56,053 nt of DNA. It comes from Pseudorhodoplanes sp. GTDB lineage: Bacteria > Pseudomonadota > Alphaproteobacteria > Rhizobiales > Xanthobacteraceae. Below are positions 50,344 to 56,053 of this stretch, one piece after another. The notes below the pieces were generated by a model. That model was not told where the DNA came from and made no database searches. It worked only from the letters and a program-made list of their open reading frames with translations. Numbering within the stretch: the first letter of the stretch is position 1; every line of letters begins with the position of its first letter. The translations under genes and the position numbers were made by a program. The DNA lies in the NCBI GenBank assembly GCA_022843165.1, contig JALHOD010000023.1, positions 1-56,053 of the forward strand, written 5' to 3'.

Positions 50344-50370
50344 AAAATCCTGCTGTTGAGCGACGCGGCA

Positions 50371-50399
50371 AAAAGGGCGGCCGAGCGGCCGCCCTTTTT
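50371..50399. terminator. Bidirectional terminator between katG and the fab operon
   Basis: AAAAGGGCGGCC (50371-50382) and GGCCGCCCTTTT (50387-50398) flank a GAGC loop. T tracts follow on both strands, so it can end katG and the minus-strand fab operon. Confidence 0.85.
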
Positions 50400-50544
50400 C
50401 ATGTTACCCGAACACCAGACCAGCCAGATCGCCGCAATCAGAGCCAGCGCCAGAAAACCGGTCGCGATTTTCAGCCAGATGATGCGATGCGCGAACGCCA
50501 TCGCGGCCTTGTCGGCGGGCGTTCCGGCTCCCTGTAAAGCGGAT
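50400..50544 (-). pseudogene. Possible remnant of a small membrane protein gene
   Basis: Reading minus from about 50538, the frame gives GTPADKAAMAFAHRIIWLKI followed by a clean membrane helix (ATGFLALALIAAIWLVW), then runs into the terminator and katG antisense. It has no start upstream of an internal ATG at 50501, while an ATG at 50547 lies in another frame. This looks like a gene with a 5' frameshift and a lost 3' end. It could also be a chance hydrophobic frame. Confidence 0.3.
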
Positions 50545-50560
50545 CATCACCCGCCTCCGG

Positions 50561-51379
50561 CTACTGGCCGTTGTCCTTGCCGGTCTCGGCCTTCAGTGCG
50601 TCGGGATGCGGCATGGCGATGATGTTGTAGCCGGAATCCACGAAATGAATCTCGCCGGTCACGCCGCCGGACAGACCCGACAGCAGATAGACGCCTGCGC
50701 CGCCGAGTTCCTCCAGCGTCACGCCGCGGCCAAGCGGCGAGTATTTCTGCTGATGCGCGAACATATAGCGCGCATCGTGAATACCGGCGCCCGCCAATGT
50801 GCGGATCGGACCGGCCGAGATCGCGTTCACGCGGATATTCTGCTTGCCGTAGTCGACCGCCAGATAACGCACCGACGATTCCAAGGCCGCCTTGGCGAGA
50901 CCCATGACATTGTAATTCGGCATCGCACGGTCGCCGCCATTATAGGTGAGCGTGATCATCGCCCCGCCATTCGGCATCATGTCGGCGGCGCGCCGGGCGG
51001 CCTCGGTGAAAGAGAAGCAGGAGATCACCATGGAGCGGATGAAATTCTGGCGCGAGGTGTCGGCGTAGCGGCCCTTCAGCTCGCTCTTGTCGGAAAAGCC
51101 GATGGCATGGACCAGGAAATCGAGCGAACCCCAGCGCTTTCCGATCTCGCCGAAAACCGCGTCCACGGTCGCAATGTCTTCCACGTCGCACGGCATCAGG
51201 AACGATGAGTTGACGGACTCGGCGAGCGGCTTGACGCGCTTGAGCAGCGCATCGCCCTGATAGGTGAAAGCCATCTCGGCGCCATGCTCCGCGAGCGATT
51301 TCGCGATGCCCCAGGCGATGGAATGATCGTTGGCGACGCCCATGATGAGCCCGCGCTTGCCTTGCATCAATTTGGTCAT
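50561..51379 (-). CDS. fabI: Enoyl-[acyl-carrier-protein] reductase (NADH) FabI
   Basis: It carries out the last step of each fatty-acid elongation cycle. The 272-residue SDR has the FabI nucleotide motif GKRGLIMGVANDHSIAWGIAKSL, Tyr146-type region TLTYNGGDRAMPNYNVMG and the catalytic pair Tyr156-x6-Lys163. The C-terminal GEIHFVDSGYNIIAMP is typical. Start at 51379 overlaps the stop of the preceding orphan gene by ATGA. Last gene of the fabA-fabB-orphan-fabI run. Confidence 0.95.
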   Translation of the reverse strand: MTKLMQGKRGLIMGVANDHSIAWGIAKSLAEHGAEMAFTYQGDALLKRVKPLAESVNSSFLMPCDVEDIATVDAVFGEIGKRWGSLDFLVHAIGFSDKSELKGRYADTSRQNFIRSMVISCFSFTEAARRAADMMPNGGAMITLTYNGGDRAMPNYNVMGLAKAALESSVRYLAVDYGKQNIRVNAISAGPIRTLAGAGIHDARYMFAHQQKYSPLGRGVTLEELGGAGVYLLSGLSGGVTGEIHFVDSGYNIIAMPHPDALKAETGKDNGQ

Positions 51380-51720
51380 TTTTTAACTTCTACCAGTTGA
51401 AAATCCGTCGCCTCGGCTTCGATGACACCGCCCAGAAGCGACACGGTCAGGATCTCGGTGTCATCGGTCAATTCGATTCGCATGAAATCGATATTTCCGG
51501 ACTTGCCATTCTTGATGAGTCTCCGAATATCCCCGTTGACCAGAACCTTCTTCAGCCCCCTGCCGACGCAGCAATAGCGCCGGCGTGGGACATCGCCGTC
51601 TTCGTTCGGATACAAATCCAGATAAAGCCGGATGTCCTGGCTTTTCGCAGATAGTCCGTTGACATGGACATCAACCAGATTTCCGTCATGCCAGTCGATG
51701 TCCTGATCGACAAGCTTCAT
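51376..51720 (-). CDS. Orphan 114-residue protein inside the fabB-fabI operon
   Basis: A small acidic protein (KLVDQDIDWHDGNLVDVHVNG, RLYLDLYPNEDGDVPRRRYC, GNIDFMRIELTDDTEILTVSLLG), predicted mostly beta-strand, without signal or helix for membranes. It lies 9 bp after fabB and overlaps fabI by 4 nt, so it is surely cotranscribed. Composition is less GC-rich than fabB or fabI. The W-H-D-G-x-L opening and the beta layout recall small immunity-like or DUF proteins, but I do not recognise the family and assign no role. Confidence 0.75.
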   Translation of the reverse strand: MKLVDQDIDWHDGNLVDVHVNGLSAKSQDIRLYLDLYPNEDGDVPRRRYCCVGRGLKKVLVNGDIRRLIKNGKSGNIDFMRIELTDDTEILTVSLLGGVIEAEATDFQLVEVKK

Positions 51721-51729
51721 TGCCCGTCA

Positions 51730-52950
51730 TCACGCATCGAGATGCTTGAACGCTACCGAAGCGTTGGTGCCGCCAAATCCGAAGGAATTCGAGAGAACGC
51801 ATCCCAGCGTTACGTTGTCCCTGCGTTCGCGTACGATTGGCATGTCGGCAAAAGCAGGATCGAGGTCCTTGATGTTGGCGCTTTCGCAGATGAAGCCGTT
51901 TTTCATCATCAGCAGCGAATAGATCGCCTCCTGCACGCCGGCGGCGCCGAGCGAATGCCCGGTCAGCGACTTGGTGGCCGAGATCGGCGGGCATTTGGCG
52001 CCAAAGACTTCGCGGATCGCCTCGATCTCCTTGAGATCGCCGACCGGCGTCGCGGTGGCATGCGGATTGATGTAATCCACCGGCGCCTTCACGGTCTCCA
52101 GCGCCATTCTCATGCAGCGCACCGCGCCCTCGCCCGACGGCGCAACCATGTCGTGACCGTCCGAAGTCGCGCCGTAGCCTGCGACTTCCGCGTAGATCTT
52201 GGCACCGCGTGCCTTGGCATGCTCAAGCTCTTCGAGCACCAGCACGCCTGCGCCGCCGGCGATCACGAAGCCGTCGCGGGTTGCGTCATAGGCGCGCGAC
52301 GCGGTTTCCGGCGTGTCGTTGTATTTCGAGGACATCGCGCCCATAGCGTCGAACAGATTGGACAGCGTCCAGTCCAGCTCTTCGCAGCCGCCGGCAAAGA
52401 CCATGTCCTGCTTGCCCCACTGGATCATCTCGGCGGCGTTGCCGATGCAGTGGTTGGATGTCGCGCAGGCCGACGAGATCGAATAGTTCACGCCCTTGAT
52501 CTTGAACCAGGTCGCGAGCGTCGCCGATGCGGTCGACGACATCGCCTTCGGTACCGCGAACGGTCCGATGCGTTTCGGCGAATTGTTCTTGCGGGTGATG
52601 TCGGCGGCTTCCACGATCACGCGGGTCGAGGGGCCACCCGAACCCATGACGATGCCGGTGCGAACGTTGGAGATGTCCTTGTCCTCGACGCCGCTGTCGC
52701 GGATCGCCTGTTCCATCGCGACGTGGTTCCAGGCGGCACCCTGTCCGAGGAAGCGCATTGCACGGCGGTCGACCGATCCTTCCGGATCGAGTGTCGGCGC
52801 GCCCGCGACCTGACACCTGAAGCCGTGCTGCACGAACTGCTCCGAGCGCGTGATGCCGGACCTGGCCTCGCGCAAACTCGCCAGCACTTCCTGCGTATTG
52901 TTTCCGATGGACGAGACAATGCCCATCCCGGTGACGACAACCCGTCTCAT
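51730..52950 (-). CDS. fabB: Beta-ketoacyl-ACP synthase I
   Basis: The condensing enzyme needed to elongate unsaturated acyl chains. The 406-residue thiolase-fold product has the catalytic triad Cys162 ([14 protein letters not shown]), His297 ([13 protein letters not shown]) and His332 ([13 protein letters not shown]). The pattern [16 protein letters not shown] at the N-terminus is typical of FabB. It follows fabA by 50 bp on the same strand. Confidence 0.95.
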   Translation of the reverse strand: MRRVVVTGMGIVSSIGNNTQEVLASLREARSGITRSEQFVQHGFRCQVAGAPTLDPEGSVDRRAMRFLGQGAAWNHVAMEQAIRDSGVEDKDISNVRTGIVMGSGGPSTRVIVEAADITRKNNSPKRIGPFAVPKAMSSTASATLATWFKIKGVNYSISSACATSNHCIGNAAEMIQWGKQDMVFAGGCEELDWTLSNLFDAMGAMSSKYNDTPETASRAYDATRDGFVIAGGAGVLVLEELEHAKARGAKIYAEVAGYGATSDGHDMVAPSGEGAVRCMRMALETVKAPVDYINPHATATPVGDLKEIEAIREVFGAKCPPISATKSLTGHSLGAAGVQEAIYSLLMMKNGFICESANIKDLDPAFADMPIVRERRDNVTLGCVLSNSFGFGGTNASVAFKHLDA

Positions 52951-53000
52951 GCTCGCCTCGTCCGCCTTCTGTGTCCGCGCCGCGCGCTCTCGCGGTATGC

Positions 53001-53531
53001 TTAAGACGCCGCCGGCGCCATGGCGGCGTCCTGCTTGAACAGCCCGACCTTCAGGTCGCTGGCGCGATAGATAATATTCCCGTCCGCCGACAGCCAGCCA
53101 TCCGCCACACCGAGCACGAGCTTGGAGCGCATGATGCGCTTGATCTCGAGACCGTAGACCACCTTCTTCATGTCGGGCAGGACCTGACCGGAGAATTTCA
53201 GCTCACCCAGACCGAGCGCCCGGCCGTTGCCGGAAGAGCCGAGCCAGCCCAGGAAAAACCCGACCAGCTGCCACAGGGCATCCAAGCCCAGGCAACCCGG
53301 CATCACCGGATCGCCCTTGAAATGGCAGGGGAAAAACCAGAGGTCCGGGCGGATATCGAGTTCGGCCCGAATGAGGCCCTTGCCGTGTTCCCCGCCGGTC
53401 TCGGAAATGTCCGTGATGCGGTCGAACATCAGCATGGGCGGGAGCGGCAACTGAGGGCCTCCAGCGAACAATTCACCGCGTCCACAGGCCAGAAGGTCCT
53501 CATAATTGAACGAATTGCGCCGACTCTGCAT
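53001..53531 (-). CDS. fabA: 3-hydroxydecanoyl-ACP dehydratase/isomerase FabA
   Basis: It dehydrates 3-hydroxydecanoyl-ACP and isomerises the trans-2 to the cis-3 product, the branch point to unsaturated fatty acids. The 176-residue hotdog-fold product keeps His70 ([15 protein letters not shown]) and Asp84 ([16 protein letters not shown]), at the same numbers as E. coli FabA. Divergent from irr, an arrangement known in this order. Confidence 0.95.
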   Translation of the reverse strand: MQSRRNSFNYEDLLACGRGELFAGGPQLPLPPMLMFDRITDISETGGEHGKGLIRAELDIRPDLWFFPCHFKGDPVMPGCLGLDALWQLVGFFLGWLGSSGNGRALGLGELKFSGQVLPDMKKVVYGLEIKRIMRSKLVLGVADGWLSADGNIIYRASDLKVGLFKQDAAMAPAAS

Positions 53532-53640
53532 TACAGTCCTTTTTCAGAAGACGGCCCCCGCGGCCAATTCGGGAATTCCCTAACATAGGCGTCCAGCACG
53601 GCAAAGCTGACCTTTCCGCCTCCTCCCAGATGCGAAATGG

Positions 53641-53670
53641 TTGCAAATAGAGGGCGCTCGCGTATATAAT
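53641..53670 (+). promoter_or_regulatory. Probable sigma-70 promoter of irr
   Basis: TTGCAA (53641-53646), an 18-bp spacer and TATAAT (53665-53670) lie 53 bp before the irr ATG. The region downstream (TTTCAATTGCAA) is AT-rich and could hold a regulator site; no certain iron-control element was identified. Confidence 0.6.
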
Positions 53671-53722
53671 TTCAATTGCAACAAATCCCCGGCCTTGAAC
53701 CGGGCAATTTGGGCAAGGGAAC

Positions 53723-54235
53723 ATGACTCAGCAGCGTACCGTCGTTTTTTCCACACCTCACGAGCCGGCCTCCGGATTGCGCATGAGCGATCCGCGCAAG
53801 GCTGATCTCAATGGCTGTCCCTGGCACGACGTCAAGTCGATGCTGCGCGATGTGGGCTTGCGCCCGACCCGCCAGCGCATGTCGCTGGGCTGGATCCTGT
53901 TCGCCAAAGGCGACCGGCATGTGACGGCCGAGATGCTTTACGAGGAAGCGACCAAGGCGAAAGTGCCGGTGTCGCTGGCCACCGTCTACAACACGCTGCA
54001 CCAGTTCACCGATGTGGGCCTGCTGCGCCAGGTCGCGGTCGACGGCTCGAAGACCTATTTCGACACCAACGTGTCCGACCATCATCATTTCTTCGTCGAA
54101 GGCGACAACGAACTGGTGGACATCGCCGGACCGGAAGTGATTGTCGACAAGACGCCGATCGCCCCCGAAGGCTACGAGATCGCCCGCATCGACGTGGTGG
54201 TGCGGCTGCGCAAGGCCGGCTCGGAGCCGCGCTGA
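53723..54235 (+). CDS. irr: Iron response regulator Irr (Fur family)
   Basis: Irr represses or activates iron and haem genes under iron limitation and is inactivated by haem. The 170-residue product has the heme-regulatory Cys-Pro in GCPWHDVKSMLRDVGLRPTRQR (Cys32), the winged helix (VPVSLATVYNTLHQFTDVGLLRQV), and the histidine-rich VSDHHHFFVEGDNELVDI in place of canonical Fur metal sites. The N-terminal motif puts it with the Bradyrhizobium type that is degraded on haem binding. AAGGGAAC precedes ATG 53723; Met21 is an alternative. Confidence 0.95.
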   Translation: MTQQRTVVFSTPHEPASGLRMSDPRKADLNGCPWHDVKSMLRDVGLRPTRQRMSLGWILFAKGDRHVTAEMLYEEATKAKVPVSLATVYNTLHQFTDVGLLRQVAVDGSKTYFDTNVSDHHHFFVEGDNELVDIAGPEVIVDKTPIAPEGYEIARIDVVVRLRKAGSEPR

Positions 54236-54263
54236 CATTTCAGCTTGTGAAGATCGATTGAGG

Positions 54264-54283
54264 CTGAGCCGCCTGCGGCTCAG
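54264..54283. terminator. Hairpin between convergent irr and SH3 gene
   Basis: CTGAGCCG and CGGCTCAG (54264-54283) form a short-loop stem 28 bp after irr and overlapping the stop of the SH3 gene. T tracts are poor on both sides. Confidence 0.5.
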
Positions 54284-54837
54284 TCGACTTTCTCGTTCGG
54301 ATAGACGCCCCAAAGGCGTTCCTGCGGAATCCAGCCGTCAAAGCCCTCGCCGGAAATGCGGCACCAGCCGCCGCTGCAACGCCTGACCGCCGCCAGCACG
54401 CCCGATTGCAGCTTGGCCGTCACCGAACCGGTGGTCTCCGGGCTTTCATTCAGCGGGACCAGATCGTCCTTGTTCTTGGGGGTCACCACCGCCGTGCGGC
54501 GCCCGGACAGGAGCGAATGATAGACCCAGCCTTCCGCGCCTTCCCAGTCGCGGATCCGGCGCCAGTTCTCGAATTCAGCGGTGATTTCCACCGGCAGCCC
54601 GGAACGGGTAAAAACCCAGGCCACGTCATGGTCCTTGGTCGGGCCGGCGCGGACATTCACGCGGTCGGATTTCAGGCTGACATAGCGCGGCACCGGCAGA
54701 CCGCTGGCCGACCCGCTGGCCACTTCCCCCGCCGCACCGGCGTCAGGGGCGCCCATGAGCAGGGCGACCGCGACCAAAGCCGCAGAGCCAAGCCAGTTCA
54801 TCCGGGTGTTTTGGGTTGCTATGACCATATCGAACAT
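54280..54837 (-). CDS. Exported bacterial SH3-domain protein
   Basis: The 185-residue product has a hydrophobic signal segment (TRMNWLGSAALVAVALLMG) with a likely cleavage near AGAAG, then an SH3b domain (VPRYVSLKSDRVNVRAGPTKDHDVAW, ENWRRIRDWEGAEGWVYHSLL) and a second SH3-like part (AAVRRCSGGWCRISGEGFDGWIPQERLWGVYP). Such proteins act at the cell envelope, possibly on peptidoglycan. Start at 54837 or the Met at 54801 are both possible; no SD is clear. Divergent from the dehydrogenase gene. Confidence 0.8.
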   Translation of the reverse strand: MFDMVIATQNTRMNWLGSAALVAVALLMGAPDAGAAGEVASGSASGLPVPRYVSLKSDRVNVRAGPTKDHDVAWVFTRSGLPVEITAEFENWRRIRDWEGAEGWVYHSLLSGRRTAVVTPKNKDDLVPLNESPETTGSVTAKLQSGVLAAVRRCSGGWCRISGEGFDGWIPQERLWGVYPNEKVD

Positions 54838-54966
54838 GAAATATCGGCGCCGGAACCGAGCGCCGATCAACCGGCGCAGTGTCGGCGAGCAGGGTTAAAG
54901 AGGGCTGAACGGATCCGCCAAGGACGGCGCCGGACAGCGCCGTTTCCAAGAACCGAGGCGTGACAG

Positions 54967-55968
54967 ATGCCCAAAAGCAAGAAGCCCTTGGTCGTCGTGA
55001 CGCGCAAATTGCCCGACACCGTCGAAACCCGCATGCGGGAACTCTTCGACGCACGCCTCAATCTCGACGACAAGCCAATGAGCCAGGCCGAGCTGGCGGC
55101 GGCGCTCAAGACCGCCGACGTCCTGGTCCCCACCGTCACCGACCGGCTCGACGCCTCCGTGCTCAGCCAGTCGGGCGAGAACCTCAAGCTGATCGCCAAT
55201 TTCGGCAACGGCGTGGACAATATCGACGTCACCACCGCGCTTCAGCGCGGAATCACCGTGACCAACACGCCCGGCGTTCTCACCGAGGACACCGCCGACA
55301 TGACCATGGCGCTGATCCTCGCGGTGCCGCGGCGGCTGACCGAAGGCGCGCAGATCCTGACCGGCGACAACGAATGGAGCGGCTGGTCGCCGACCTGGAT
55401 GCTCGGCCACCGGATCTGGGGAAAGCGGCTCGGCATCATCGGCATGGGCCGCATCGGACAGGCGGTCGCGCGCCGCGCCGGCGCCTTCGGGCTGCAGATC
55501 CATTATCACAACCGCCGCCGCGTCGCGCCGAGGATCGAAGAAGAGTTGAGCGCGACCTATTGGGAAAGCCTCGACCAGATGCTGGCGCGCGTCGACATTG
55601 TGTCGGTGAATTGCCCGCACACGCCGGCGACCTATCACCTGTTGTCGGCACGGCGCCTGCAGCTGATGCGGCCCGAGGCCTATATCGTCAACACCGCGCG
55701 CGGCGAGGTGATCGACGAGAATGCACTGATCCGGCTGATCGCCGCCGGCGACATCGCGGGCGCCGGCCTCGACGTGTTCGAGCACGAGCCCGCGGTCAAC
55801 CCGCGTCTGGCCAAGCTGGCGCGCGAGGGCAAGGTGATCCTGCTGCCGCATATGGGATCGGCGACGGTCGAAGGCCGCATCGACATGGGCGAGAAGGTCA
55901 TCATCAACATCAAGACCTTCATGGACGGACACAAGCCGCCGGACAGAGTCTTGCCTTCCATGTTGTAG
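54967..55968 (+). CDS. D-2-hydroxyacid dehydrogenase (glyoxylate/hydroxypyruvate reductase type)
   Basis: The 333-residue NAD(P)-dependent enzyme has the Rossmann motif GIIGMGRIGQAVARRAGAFG, the ANFGNGVDNIDV and NTARGEVIDENAL (Arg) blocks, the Glu in DVFEHEPAVNPRL and the catalytic His in LLPHMGSATVEGR. This is the GyaR/GhrB-like set; likely substrates are glyoxylate or hydroxypyruvate. The last 12 codons contain a 28-nt sequence that returns at the end of the window. Confidence 0.92.
   Translation: MPKSKKPLVVVTRKLPDTVETRMRELFDARLNLDDKPMSQAELAAALKTADVLVPTVTDRLDASVLSQSGENLKLIANFGNGVDNIDVTTALQRGITVTNTPGVLTEDTADMTMALILAVPRRLTEGAQILTGDNEWSGWSPTWMLGHRIWGKRLGIIGMGRIGQAVARRAGAFGLQIHYHNRRRVAPRIEEELSATYWESLDQMLARVDIVSVNCPHTPATYHLLSARRLQLMRPEAYIVNTARGEVIDENALIRLIAAGDIAGAGLDVFEHEPAVNPRLAKLAREGKVILLPHMGSATVEGRIDMGEKVIINIKTFMDGHKPPDRVLPSML
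55935..55962. repeat. 28-nt exact direct repeat, copy 1 (inside dehydrogenase 3' end)
   Basis: Starts GCCGCCGGACAG and ends TTGCCTTCCATG. Identical at all 28 positions to 56026-56053; the base before it differs (A versus T). Confidence 0.9.
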
Positions 55969-56001
55969 GCACAGGCCGGCAGCTTGTTGTTGCATAAAGA
56001 C

Positions 56002-56025
56002 GGCCCGCGCACGCGCGGGCCTTTT
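56002..56025 (+). terminator. Terminator after the 2-hydroxyacid dehydrogenase
   Basis: GGCCCGCG (56002-56009)-CACG-CGCGGGCC (56014-56021) followed by TTTT. It lies 33 bp after the stop codon. Confidence 0.85.
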
Positions 56026-56053
56026 GCCGCCGGACAGAGTCTTGCCTTCCATG
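56026..56053. repeat. 28-nt exact direct repeat, copy 2 (ends with the window)
   Basis: Begins right after the terminator T tract and matches the dehydrogenase 3' end until the last base of the window. It could continue beyond; the spacing of copies is 91 bp. Confidence 0.9.

Noticed and set aside
51661-53004. 446-codon plus-strand frame opposite fabB
   Set aside because: Antisense shadow; fabB has the full Cys-His-His triad on the minus strand.

Overview
The window is a gene-dense, GC-rich stretch of chromosome from an alphaproteobacterium, most likely Hyphomicrobiales near the Bradyrhizobium/Rhodoplanes/Pseudolabrys group. This is inferred from gene content and order: rpsT-dnaA-dnaN-recF-gyrB, an Irr-type Fur protein with an N-terminal heme-regulatory Cys-Pro divergent from fabA-fabB-fabI, miaB-phoH-ybeY-corC-lnt followed by a PraR-like regulator and metK, and rimP-nusA-ylxR-infB-rbfA-truB-rpsO-pnp. 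No rRNA or tRNA gene, CRISPR array, insertion sequence or prophage was recognised. Almost everything is core housekeeping, with a few accessory genes set between the blocks.

Layout. 1-6 kb: a lipoprotein fragment, a UPF0114 membrane protein, msrA, a periplasmic GlcG/HbpS-like protein, a small membrane protein, a malic enzyme with a phosphotransacetylase-like tail and a DapA-superfamily aldolase. 6-14 kb: rpsT, about 0.9 kb of AT-richer DNA without a convincing gene, then dnaA, dnaN, recF, a small ORF and gyrB. 14-20.5 kb, mostly minus strand: a Rieske oxygenase plus glutamine-synthetase-like pair, a small hypothetical protein, an MBL-fold protein, a coiled-coil membrane protein and adenosine kinase. 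20.6-26.4 kb: murJ, trpS, a universal stress protein, an Nfu-type Fe-S carrier, tsaB-rimI and a Fur/Mur-type regulator. 26.7-35.3 kb: miaB-phoH-ybeY-corC-like-lnt, the PraR-like regulator, metK and trmB; a DUF2336 gene abuts trmB tail to tail. 36.5-46.5 kb: the translation/RNA operon rimP to pnp. 46.6-56 kb: a small membrane protein, divergent oxyR/katG, fabA-fabB-orphan-fabI on the minus strand, divergent irr, an SH3 protein and a 2-hydroxyacid dehydrogenase.

How the parts work together. The DnaA block covers replication initiation, the sliding clamp, gap repair and supercoiling. The nus/inf operon links transcription elongation, ribosome maturation, initiation and mRNA decay. Both the rimP leader and the rpsO-pnp gap carry serial hairpins that look regulatory. 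MiaB, PhoH and YbeY concern tRNA and rRNA processing, while Lnt finishes lipoproteins. OxyR faces katG across a 17-bp palindrome, and Irr faces the unsaturated fatty-acid genes.

No clearly new multi-gene system is present. The best candidates for something undescribed are: a 114-residue orphan protein locked into the fabB-fabI operon by a 4-nt overlap; the compact Rieske oxygenase/GS-like ligase pair; a 44-codon ORF with a strong SD that overlaps the pnp start behind four hairpins; a perfect 9-bp hairpin just before the metK SD; and an exact 28-nt repeat that ends at the last base of the window.
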